Part shown: in pieces, positions 57,026 through 64,000 of the stretch | Position numbering within the stretch: the first letter of the stretch is position 1 | Layout of the letters: the number at the start of each line of letters is the position of its first letter | Assembly: GCA_016707685.1 (NCBI GenBank) | Contig: JADJHE010000003.1 | Span: 263,808-327,807, forward strand | Reading direction: 5' to 3' | DNA: 64,000 nucleotides | From: Bacteroidota bacterium | GTDB taxonomy: Bacteria > Bacteroidota > Bacteroidia > 2-12-FULL-35-15 | Translations under genes and position numbers: made by a program | The notes under the pieces: generated by a model | What the model saw: the letters and a program-made list of their open reading frames with translations, nothing else | The model's database searches: none | Told to the model about the DNA's origin: nothing

Positions 57026-57226
57026 TCATTCTTTAGCATTTTTTGATCTAACTAATTCTAATCTTTCCTTTTGCTGAATTGATTTTTGATAGTGCTCATA
57101 AAACAAAATCGATAATGCTTCAAGACTCGCTATTGTTTCTTCAGCCATTTCATCTGTAAAATTTTCAAATCCGGGATATGATTTTAATTCATCAATACTT
57201 AATCGTTTTTTAGGTTTTGAGTTCAT
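57026..57226 (-). CDS. Small boundary-module protein, copy 1
   Basis: A 66-residue protein (MNSKPKKRLSIDELKSYPGF onward, with FTDEMAEETIASLEALSILF) with a basic start and an amphipathic helical body. Homologues lie at 61419 and, frameshifted, near 63636. The family is not recognised; size and acidic helix could suit an antitoxin or regulator, but no evidence shows this. The frame extends upstream through a conserved stretch (QLRVRVRFTQNQTKS) to 57283; the ATG at 57226 is preferred because copy 2 has a stop in that stretch. Confidence 0.7.
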   Translation of the reverse strand: MNSKPKKRLSIDELKSYPGFENFTDEMAEETIASLEALSILFYEHYQKSIQQKERLELVRSKNAKE

Positions 57227-57237
57227 GCTTTTAGTTT

Positions 57238-57290
57238 GGTTTTGGGTGAACCGGACTCTAACTCGCAATTGCTTCATTATCAATGCAAAC
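57238..57290 (-). repeat. Conserved leader of the small boundary ORF, copy 1
   Basis: About 50 nt directly upstream of the small ORF, containing GCGAGTTAGAGTCCGGTTCA on the minus strand, are nearly identical in the three copies (near 61629-61675 and 63843-63893), more so than the ORF itself. The function is unknown; a regulatory RNA or recombination site is possible. Confidence 0.6.
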
Positions 57291-57372
57291 TAGAAATTCG
57301 GATTATTTAACCACTAAAATATCGAAATGATTTTTTATTTGAAATTGCTTGATTCTACTTGGGTTTAGAAAC

Positions 57373-57404
57373 AAAAAAGCAGACTATTAAAAAATAGTCT
57401 GCTT
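57373..57404 (-). terminator. Terminator T2
   Basis: GCAGACTATT (57379-57388) pairs with AATAGTCTGC (57393-57402), followed on the minus strand by a T run. It stands between boundary element 2 and the small ORF leader. Its stem sequence differs from T1 and T3 but matches the one at the right window edge. Confidence 0.85.
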
Positions 57405-57406
57405 CT

Positions 57407-57505
57407 GTACCCTACGGGTTGCAAATATCGAACTTTTTGGATGATTTCCAACGGCTTAGAATTCTAATGAACTCTCTAAGTTCGAAATCGCTCCTTTAAT
57501 TCAAA
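57407..57505. repeat. Boundary element copy 2
   Basis: This copy shares GTACCCTACGGGTT, GATTTCCAAC and GAAATCGCTCCTTTAATT with copies 1 and 3 but has several paired changes. The palindrome runs from 57443 to 57489 with a CTTAG/CTAAG inner stem. The following 250 nt up to the propeller gene hold no ORF or RNA that I recognise, only AT-rich sequence with a GGTTGCCGCAAGC stretch. Confidence 0.82.
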
Positions 57506-57755
57506 AGATCGCCTCTTATATTTCATTGAATCAAAGGTATTAATAAAACTATTAACCAAAGCTTCAAAGTAACTAAAAGATGGCGATTAGAATACTCAAT
57601 TGTCCATCACTATTAATCATAGTTTAAACTTTCTACCATTTCGTAAGCGCCAATTACTGATATGTGCGGGTAGTAAACGGTTGCCGCAAGCAGTTTATTT
57701 GTCATTATCAACAGGTTGTCTTGTCGATTAAATTATTTAATTATATTTATAGAAT

Positions 57756-60700
57756 ATGAATAAATTTCTCACGCTTTTTTTATTTGTCTTTTTATTGGCC
57801 TGCAATAACAAAGAAAAAAAACAGGAGGCCTCTGGCACACCAAAAGTAACAGAAGCTAAAGGCTACTTAGTTCCAAAAGACAGCATGGCTGAGCCTAAGG
57901 TAATTGCCATAAACCAAAGTAAACTCAAAAAAACACCAATTGGTAAACCTAAAGTTGTCACTACCAATTTAAATGTTCATAGTACTGGAGAACCTGAAGT
58001 TGTAGCAGTTGGTAAATCACGAATTATCACACCTGGAACAGATACTTTTTCTTTACCCAAAGTTGTGCTTGCCATCGACAGCACTTTCATAGCAAAACAG
58101 CCCAAACCCATTCTTTCTTTACCGTTGCGTACGAAAGACGCAGCCATATGCGATATTCAGTATCTTGATGTTGATCAAGGCATGAATTCTTCTTATGTAA
58201 GGTCAATCTTAGAGGATAAAAACGGAAACCTTTGGTTCGGCACTGATGGCGGAGGCGTGAGTGAATACGATGGAAAATCATTTATGCATTATACCAACAA
58301 GGAAGGATTAAGCAATAATAGCGTTTTGTCAATTTTAGAAGATAAAAGCGGAAACATTTGGTTCGGCACATCTGGTGGAGGTGTGAGTAAATACGATGGG
58401 AAATCCTTTACATATTATACCGACAAGGATGGTTTAAGCAACAACACCATTTGGTCAATGTTAGAAGATAAAAGCGGAAACATCTGGTTCGGTACAGATG
58501 GCGGAGGCGTTAGCAAATACGATAGAAAATCATTCACTAGTTATACTACAAAGGAAGGTCTAAGTAGTAATTACGTATTTACGATTTTAGAAGATAAAAG
58601 TGGAAACCTTTGGTTCGGGACATCTGGCGGAGGTGTCAGTAAATACGATGGAAAATCCTTTACTCATATAACAGACAAGGAAGGCTTGAGCAACAATACC
58701 GTGTGGTCAATGTTAGAAGACAAAAGCGGTAATCTTTGGTTTGGCACATATGGCGGAGGTGTGAGTAAATACGATGGAAAATCATTTACTCATTTTACTG
58801 ACAAGGAAGGTTTAAGCAACAATACGGTCTTGTCAATATTAGAAGATGAAAGCGGAAACATTTGGTTCGGTACATCTGGAGGAGGCGTGAATAAATACGA
58901 TGGAAAATCAATTACACATTATACCGACAAGGAAGGTTTAAGCAACAATACCGTATGGTCAATCTTGGAAGATGAAAGCGGAAACATTTGGTTTGGCACA
59001 TATGGTGGAGGTGTAAGTAAATACGATGGAAAATCATTTACGCATTACACTGAGAAGGAAGGCTTGAGCAACAGCACCATATTGTCAATCTTGGAAGATA
59101 AAAGCGGAAACATTTGGTTCGGTACATTTGGCGGAGGCCTGAGTAAATACGATGGAAATTCATTTACTCATTTTACTGACAAGGAAGGCTTGAGCAACAA
59201 TACGGTCTTTTCAATCTTAGAAGATAAAAGTGGAAACCTTTGGTTCGGGACATACGATGGAGGCGTGAGTAAATACGATGGAAAATCATTTACAAATTAT
59301 ACCGACAAAGATGGTTTGACAAACAATATAGTCTTTTCAATTATAGAAGACAAAAGTGGAAATCTTTGGTTCGGTACATATGGCGGAGGTGTGAGTAAAT
59401 ACGATGGAAAATCATTCACAAGTTATACTACAAAGGAAGGTCTCAGTAGTAATTATGTATTTACGATTTTAGAAGATAAAATCGGAAATCTTTGGTTTGG
59501 TACATTTGGTGGAGGTGCTAGTAAATACGATGGAAAATTCTTTACACATTATACTGACAAGGAAGGCTTAGGCAACAATACAGTGAGATCCATCTTAGAA
59601 GATAAAATCGGAAATTTTTGGTTTGGTACAGATGGCGGAGGCGTGATCAGATACAATGGAAAAACATTTACACATTATACCGAACAGGAAGGTCTGAGCA
59701 GTAATTACATCAGGTCAATCCTAGAAGATAAAAGCGGAAACATTTGGTTCGGTACAGATAAAGGATTAAACTTTTTTGCAGTTGGCGGGGAAACTTTACC
59801 CACCAAAGAATCATACAATGGCGAAGAAGTAAACAGCCAAAAAATTCTGACATTTCACAAAGAAGATGGACTAAAAGCAGATGATTTTTGTCAGAATTCT
59901 GTTTTTCTGGATAGTAAAAATCGAATTTGGTGGGGTACTGGAAAAGCACTCAGTATGATTGATATGAATGTTTTTAAACTGAATGACAAACGTCCGCAAA
60001 TACAATTGGAAAATATCGGTCTACAAGAAAATTTTGTGGATTATAGAAATATTCAAAAAGAGATAAGTGATAGCTTGGTTACAAATGAAAATGAAGAGTT
60101 GAAAAAAGTAAATTTTACTGGTGTTGCAAATTATTATAATTATCCTAACGAATTGGAATTGCCCTATTACTTGAATCACTTAACATTTCATTTCATTGCA
60201 ATTGATTGGTATGCTCCTCATAAATTGAAATACCAATACAAACTAGAAGGCCTCGATCCCGACTGGAGCAATTTAATCTCTGATGACAAAGCCGATTACA
60301 GAAATATTCCATACGGCAAATACACTTTCAAAATTAAAGCTATTGGGTCGGCAAATAAATGGAGTAAAACATTTGAGTATTCGTTTGTAATTCATCCACC
60401 GTGGTGGAGAACCTGGTGGGCATATTTCATTTATGGAATACTTGCAATTGCCATAATTTTTTCCATTGTCTGGTGGAATGGAAAAAGATTAAGTGAAAGA
60501 GCAAAAGAATTAAAAATTAAAGTTGAAGAAGCAACTATTGAAATTAAAGAGCAAAAACATTTAATAGAAGAAAAGCACAAAGAAATTACCGATAGTATAA
60601 ATTATGCTGAACGGATACAACGTGCATTGTTGGCAAGTAAAAAATTGCTGGATGAAAATTTGAAAGATTATTTTGTTTTATTCAAACCGAAAGGTGTAGT

Positions 60701-61346
60701 TAGTGGAGATTTTTATTGGGCTGCCAAAACTGTTGGCGCGAATGGAGCTAAGAACTTTATACTTGTAACAGCTGATAGTACTGGCCATGGTGTACCCGGA
60801 GCAATTATGAGTATTTTAAATATTGCTTGTTTAAAGGAAGCTTTGTTACAAGGAATCACAAGACCAGATGAATTCCTGAATGAAACGCGAAGGTTGGTTA
60901 TTGAAAACTTAAAAAATGATGGAAGTGCAGAAGGTGGAAAAGATGGAATGGATGGAAGTTTATTGAGTTTTGATTTTACAAATAATATATTGTATTGTGC
61001 TTCTGCAAACAATCCTGTTTGGGTAATAAGAGGTAAAGAACTTGTTGAAATAAAAGCAGACCGTTTACCAATAGGAAAACACGATAATGATAAAAAACCA
61101 TTTACTTTACAGACATTAAACTTACAAAAAGGAGATGTCGTTTATGTCTTAACAGATGGTTTCCCAGATCAATTCGGTGGTGTAGACGGAAAGAAATTTA
61201 AGTACAAACAATTGCAAGAATTATTATTATCAATTAGCGAGGAGCCCATGGAGAAACAAAAACAAAAACTAAATGATGTTTTTGATAGTTGGAAGGGAAA
61301 TTTGGAGCAAGTTGATGATGTCTGCTTAATTGGAGTAAGGGTTTGA
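57756..61346 (+). CDS. Propeller-repeat lipoprotein sensor with PP2C/SpoIIE phosphatase output
   Basis: An 1,196-residue protein. A lipobox (FVFLLAC, about residue 17) makes lipid anchoring possible. Residues 151-654 are twelve uninterrupted 42-residue propeller units (DKSGNLWFGT, GGGVSKYDGKSFTHYT). A Y_Y_Y-type domain (YQYKLEGLDPDW) and a transmembrane helix near 895-912 follow, then a coiled coil and a SpoIIE-like PP2C domain (SGDFYW, DSTGHGVPGAIMS, final DDVCLIGV). The output would be serine/threonine dephosphorylation. It is a paralogue of the gene at 22659. It is intact although its flanks are full of indels. Confidence 0.88.
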   Translation: MNKFLTLFLFVFLLACNNKEKKQEASGTPKVTEAKGYLVPKDSMAEPKVIAINQSKLKKTPIGKPKVVTTNLNVHSTGEPEVVAVGKSRIITPGTDTFSLPKVVLAIDSTFIAKQPKPILSLPLRTKDAAICDIQYLDVDQGMNSSYVRSILEDKNGNLWFGTDGGGVSEYDGKSFMHYTNKEGLSNNSVLSILEDKSGNIWFGTSGGGVSKYDGKSFTYYTDKDGLSNNTIWSMLEDKSGNIWFGTDGGGVSKYDRKSFTSYTTKEGLSSNYVFTILEDKSGNLWFGTSGGGVSKYDGKSFTHITDKEGLSNNTVWSMLEDKSGNLWFGTYGGGVSKYDGKSFTHFTDKEGLSNNTVLSILEDESGNIWFGTSGGGVNKYDGKSITHYTDKEGLSNNTVWSILEDESGNIWFGTYGGGVSKYDGKSFTHYTEKEGLSNSTILSILEDKSGNIWFGTFGGGLSKYDGNSFTHFTDKEGLSNNTVFSILEDKSGNLWFGTYDGGVSKYDGKSFTNYTDKDGLTNNIVFSIIEDKSGNLWFGTYGGGVSKYDGKSFTSYTTKEGLSSNYVFTILEDKIGNLWFGTFGGGASKYDGKFFTHYTDKEGLGNNTVRSILEDKIGNFWFGTDGGGVIRYNGKTFTHYTEQEGLSSNYIRSILEDKSGNIWFGTDKGLNFFAVGGETLPTKESYNGEEVNSQKILTFHKEDGLKADDFCQNSVFLDSKNRIWWGTGKALSMIDMNVFKLNDKRPQIQLENIGLQENFVDYRNIQKEISDSLVTNENEELKKVNFTGVANYYNYPNELELPYYLNHLTFHFIAIDWYAPHKLKYQYKLEGLDPDWSNLISDDKADYRNIPYGKYTFKIKAIGSANKWSKTFEYSFVIHPPWWRTWWAYFIYGILAIAIIFSIVWWNGKRLSERAKELKIKVEEATIEIKEQKHLIEEKHKEITDSINYAERIQRALLASKKLLDENLKDYFVLFKPKGVVSGDFYWAAKTVGANGAKNFILVTADSTGHGVPGAIMSILNIACLKEALLQGITRPDEFLNETRRLVIENLKNDGSAEGGKDGMDGSLLSFDFTNNILYCASANNPVWVIRGKELVEIKADRLPIGKHDNDKKPFTLQTLNLQKGDVVYVLTDGFPDQFGGVDGKKFKYKQLQELLLSISEEPMEKQKQKLNDVFDSWKGNLEQVDDVCLIGVRV
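58206..59763 (+). repeat. Twelve exact-length 126-bp tandem repeats within the propeller gene
   Basis: Units of 126 bp run in register from 58206 to 59717, with a partial thirteenth. All keep the reading frame. Units 3 (58458-58583) and 10 (59340-59465) share a variant 3' half (FTSYTTKEGLSSNYVFT) not found in the units between them. Confidence 0.92.
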
Positions 61347-61418
61347 ATGTTATAATCTAAATACCTAACTGAGATAAAAACAAATATTTAAAATCAAAAG
61401 GTGAACGACAGAAGGTAA

Positions 61419-61619
61419 TTACTCCGCTTCTTCTTTTATTAGCGAGTTTAACCTTTCTTTCTCTTTAATAGATTTTTGATAATGCTCATAAAATAGAATT
61501 GATAAAATTTCAAGACTGGCTATCGTTTCTTCTGCCATTTCATCAGTATAATTTTCAAATCCGGGATAAGATTTTAATTCAGTAATACTTAATCGTTTTT
61601 TAGGTTTTGTGCTCATCAT
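61419..61619 (-). CDS. Small boundary-module protein, copy 2
   Basis: A 66-residue homologue of the protein at 57026 (MMSTKPKKRLSITELKSYPG, FENYTDEMAEETIASLEILS). It differs at several residues, with changes that keep the frame, so it is probably a real selected gene. It follows the propeller gene convergently. Its conserved leader includes a stop in the frame of the copy 1 extension. No family is recognised. Confidence 0.68.
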   Translation of the reverse strand: MMSTKPKKRLSITELKSYPGFENYTDEMAEETIASLEILSILFYEHYQKSIKEKERLNSLIKEEAE

Positions 61620-61763
61620 ATTTTATTAAGATTTTGGGTGAACCGGACTCTAACTCGCAATTGATTCATTATCAATGTAACTTGAGCTTCGGGCGATTTA
61701 ACTGCTAAACTATCGAAATGATTTTTTATTTGAAATTCCTTGATTCTGCTAGGGTTTATAAAC

Positions 61764-61795
61764 AAAAAAAGCTCCTCATTTCTGAGGAGCTTTTT
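61764..61795 (-). terminator. Terminator T3
   Basis: GCTCCTCA (61771-61778) pairs with TGAGGAGC (61783-61790), flanked by A7 and T5, so it can act in both directions. It abuts boundary element 3. Confidence 0.9.
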
Positions 61796-61894
61796 GTACC
61801 CTACGGGTTGGATTTATCGAACTTTATGGATGATTTCCAACGAATTAGGATTCTGATGAATTCCCATAGTTGGAAATCGCTCCTTTAATTTAAG
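61796..61894. repeat. Boundary element copy 3
   Basis: Nearly identical to copy 1. Its palindrome has a perfect 10-bp outer stem (GATTTCCAAC at 61832-61841, GTTGGAAATC at 61869-61878) and an inner GGATTC/GAATTCC stem that differs from copy 1 while remaining paired. Confidence 0.85.
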
Positions 61895-61939
61895 AATTGC
61901 CAATATTTTCTTTGGATTACTCTATTAAACAAACAACGA

Positions 61940-62847
61940 TTACTGGCTGGTATTCTTTCTTATCCAAATTGAACCATTCTTAGTAGTAAATTTATCAAAG
62001 ATTCCCTTTGTTGCTAACTCATTTAATTGTTTTTCGCTTTCTGCTCTTGGTGTTCCTGAAAGTTCCGAAAATTCTTTAGCTGTCAAAGAATTGTACTTTG
62101 CAAAAGTGTTTCCCAATTTTACTGTATTCATTTTGATTGCTTTTGGGTGAAGTTTTAAAACTGACGTTTCATAAAAAGCATACGGTTTTGAACCATACAC
62201 AATTTCCTTATTGCCTGAGTTGTCTAAAAGAAAATCGTTGGAAATCCTCTTACCATATTCTCTTGCTAATTTCAAATCTTCTTCAAAAAGGTTTTTTGCT
62301 TTGCCTTCGTAATCCTTTTTCAATTGCACAGCATCTAATCCAACTTTCTTAGCAGCAACCTCTAGATGTTCCCATTTTGCAATATTTTTCTTTTGCAGAA
62401 AACCATTTCTCGGATTTCTTAAAAATAAAACAGCCTTTTTGTTGTCCTGCATTTGTGCAGCTTTAAAAGCGATTGAAGGAGGATAAGAAGAATGTAAAGG
62501 ATCTTCCAGCCATACATCTCCGTCAATAGGCATATCGTAATATCCACTTACTTCGTCCCAATGCTGTCTACATCAGATGGCTTGTTTATGCCACCGCTGT
62601 TATAATTCCAATCAGGCAACAAACCTCCATGCGGTATTCAATTTCCATATTGTTACCATACTCCACTTTCAGTTTTCGCAGTTGAGGCTCAATGCCCCAA
62701 CAAGAAGAACAAATCGGGTCAGTAAAATAAATGACTTTGACAGGTTTTTCTATACTGTAAGTAGTAATTTTTGTATTTGTTGTACTGTCAGGTATTCCAC
62801 AAATTCCTTCTACAGGGTCACATCAGTGGATTATTATTTTCTTCCAT
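61940..62847 (-). pseudogene. DsbA-family (YjbH/SpxH-like) thioredoxin, copy 2, frameshifted
   Basis: A near-identical duplicate of the gene at 55067. Here the C-terminal 197 codons (from MPIDGDVWLEDPLHSSYPPS to the stop at 61940) are in one frame, showing that the family is coding. The N-terminal part with the CxxC site (IYFTDPICSSCW) is separated by indels near 62560-62660. The tail SELSGTPRAESEKQLNELAT and GIFDKFTTKNGSIWIRKNTS looks like a winged-helix or SpxH-type C-terminal domain. Copies 1 and 2 carry different indels. Confidence 0.75.
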
Positions 62848-62922
62848 TTTATTTTTTGTTTGAGCTCGGCAACCTAATTTTGCCGAGCATTATTAATACT
62901 ATTAATATTTTTTGAGTTAATT

Positions 62923-63090
62923 TCATTTTTTAAATAGTTGTAGTGAAAATGCAGTATTGGCAAACTCATCTAATCGGGTAATCAAATCGTTTTCTAAGGT
63001 ATAGATTTGCACCCATTTTTGTTCTAGCACCTCGCCATTACTTTTTATTTTTTGTTTTTCGCTACCTAAAACAATAACTGTGTTTTTTAT
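62923..63090 (-). pseudogene. SnoaL-like protein, copy 2, N-terminally deleted
   Basis: Only the last roughly 55 codons are present (KSNGEVLEQKWVQIYTLEND, LITRLDEF). Compared with copy 1, about 265 nt (copy 1 positions near 56217-56480) are missing at a junction near 63086, which removes the start codon and half of the fold. This deletion is too large to be a homopolymer error. Confidence 0.72.
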
Positions 63091-63112
63091 TGATGGTACA
63101 AAACTATAACAT

Positions 63113-63120
63113 CAAATGTA
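63113..63120 (-). promoter_or_regulatory. Promoter -7 element, copy 2
   Basis: The minus strand reads TACATTTG as in copy 1, kept although the gene behind it is truncated. Confidence 0.45.
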
Positions 63121-63144
63121 TAATCACTATGGGTTTTTTAGAAA

Positions 63145-63164
63145 GTAGTTTCTATAGAAACTAC
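63145..63164. promoter_or_regulatory. Palindromic operator, copy 2
   Basis: A perfect 20-bp inverted repeat with half site GTAGTTTCTA, the same as copy 1 except for one symmetric C/G pair. Loss of one base in each arm keeps the symmetry; it may be real or a CC/GG homopolymer error. Confidence 0.65.
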
Positions 63165-63210
63165 TAAAGAGATTTGTAATTTTGTAATTCAAATAAATCA
63201 ATTGAAATCC

Positions 63211-63573
63211 ATGAAAAAGGCACTAAAATAAACTCTACACCAGTCTTAAAGTAAGAATGCAAGCATTAATGATGCAATGAGTTTGTTGTCTGGAAAATGG
63301 AAGTTTCACATCTTGGAACACTCATTGAAGGCAATACATTGAGGTTTATGGATTTATTAAAAGAAATAGATGGAATTGGAACTAAAATGCTTTCAAAGGA
63401 ACTTCAAGATTTTGAAATGAATAATTTGGTTAGTGAACAGTAATGAACACAAAGCCAATAACCGTAGAGTATTCTATAACAGAATATGGCAAAAACGCTT
63501 TCTTCCTATAGATGAATTGGCAAAATGGGGAACGGCTTATAGAAAATCTGTCTATATTGAAAATAAAAAATAA
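63211..63573 (+). pseudogene. HxlR-family transcriptional regulator, copy 2, frameshifted
   Basis: A duplicate of the regulator at 56604. LLKEIDGIGTKMLSKELQDF and YSITEYGKNAFF-like pieces occur in different frames. Indel positions differ from copy 1, so the two together give an intact consensus. The N-terminal cysteine seen in copy 1 is not clear here. Confidence 0.7.
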
Positions 63574-63635
63574 GATAGGCACTCGGGTTGGAATAACTAA
63601 ATCTATGATTTCTGCATCCAGAATAAATAACCTTC

Positions 63636-63830
63636 ATTCTTTAGCATTTTTGATCTAACTAATTCTAATTTTCTTTTGCTGAATTGATTTTTGATAGTGT
63701 TCATAAAACAAAATCGATAATGCTTCAAGACTCGCTATTGTTTTTTCAGCCATTTCATCAGTAAAAATTTTCAAATCCGGGATATGATTTTTAATTCATC
63801 AATACTTAATCGTTTTAGGTTTGAGTTCAT
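63636..63830 (-). pseudogene. Small boundary-module protein, copy 3, frameshifted
   Basis: ATG at 63830 opens MNSNLKRLSIDELK and then breaks. Later pieces (ASLEALSILFYEHYQKSIQQ) match copy 1. Single-base losses in A/T runs (63781-63820, 63665-63680) account for the breaks. Confidence 0.6.
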
Positions 63831-63972
63831 GCTTTTTAGTTTGGTTTTGGGTGAACCGGACTCTAACTCGCAATTGCTTCATTATCAATGCAATAGAAAT
63901 TCGGATTATTTAACCACTAAAATATCAAATGATTTTTATTTGAAATTGCTTGATTCTACTGGGTTTAGAAAC

Positions 63973-64000
63973 AAAAGCAGACTATTAAAAATGGTCTGCT
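63973..64000 (-). terminator. Terminator T4 at the right window edge
   Basis: GCAGACTATT (63977-63986) pairs with AATGGTCTGC (63990-63999) with one G-U pair; the same hairpin as T2. A fourth boundary element would be expected just beyond the window. Confidence 0.7.

Noticed and set aside
57238..57290. Degenerate tRNA: the minus strand has GCGAGTTAGAGTCC, reminiscent of a T-arm
   Set aside because: The T-stem does not pair, there is no acceptor stem or proper anticodon arm, and no CCA-adjacent structure was found.
57506..57755. Possible gene remnant with GGTTGCCGCAAGC before the propeller gene
   Set aside because: Neither strand gives a recognisable protein or RNA, and it is not repeated elsewhere in the window.
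58206..59763. Regular 126-bp repeats as a CRISPR-like or satellite array
   Set aside because: They are in frame, code for propeller blades throughout, and have no unique spacers.

Overview
The window looks like the chromosome of an aerobic, AT-rich member of the Bacteroidota (Flavobacteriales-like). The evidence is alternative complex III, an ATP synthase locus lacking atpD/atpC, type IX secretion (T9SS) cargo of sorting types A and B, a PorW/SprE homologue, and promoters of the Bacteroidota form TTTG-N19-21-TAnnTTTG. No rRNA, tRNA, CRISPR array or transposase was recognised.

Layout. 1-9.1 kb: respiratory operon actB(partial)-actC-actD-actE-actF-coxB-coxA, ended by a strong terminator; electrons pass from quinol through ACIII to the oxidase. 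9.1-14 kb (minus): DUF3108 protein, heme-c lipoprotein, DUF4920 lipoprotein, TlpA-type thioredoxin and an ALDH7-like dehydrogenase. 14-18.7 kb (minus): large T9SS type B surface protein, then an ECF sigma factor with a membrane partner. 18.8-25.9 kb (plus): RNase R, a coiled-coil secreted protein, and a propeller/SpoIIE phosphatase sensor. 25.9-30.1 kb (minus): M23 peptidase, dxr, rseP and an unknown secreted protein. 30.2-39.4 kb (plus): PorW/SprE, bactofilin, then the F1Fo operon (AtpZ, a small membrane protein, atpB, E, F, H, A, G). 39.5-45.1 kb: CvpA and two tandem T9SS type A proteins.

45.1-53.4 kb is a sulfur-assimilation operon: aldo/keto reductase, sulfite reductase, CobA, a DUF4395 protein, a CysG-N/TauE fusion, CysH and homoserine dehydrogenase. 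Its leader carries two tandem short ORFs rich in Cys and Met codons, each followed by an intrinsic terminator. The first has a perfect 9-bp antiterminator pairing. This predicted ribosome-mediated attenuator is the most interesting regulatory signal here.

54.8-64 kb is a repeat-built accessory region. Three copies of a boundary module (small minus-strand ORF, conserved leader, terminator, roughly 98-bp palindromic element) separate cargo blocks. Cargo 1 and cargo 3 are near-identical copies of a divergent HxlR / SnoaL-like / DsbA(YjbH)-like locus with a palindromic operator. Cargo 2 is a propeller-SpoIIE lipoprotein with twelve exact 126-bp tandem repeats.

Quality note. At least ten single-base frameshifts, nearly all in homopolymers, interrupt otherwise intact genes, and the 55-57 and 62-64 kb copies carry many more. 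This pattern suggests uncorrected long-read consensus errors more than real decay. Reconstructed genes are given where both reading frames support them.
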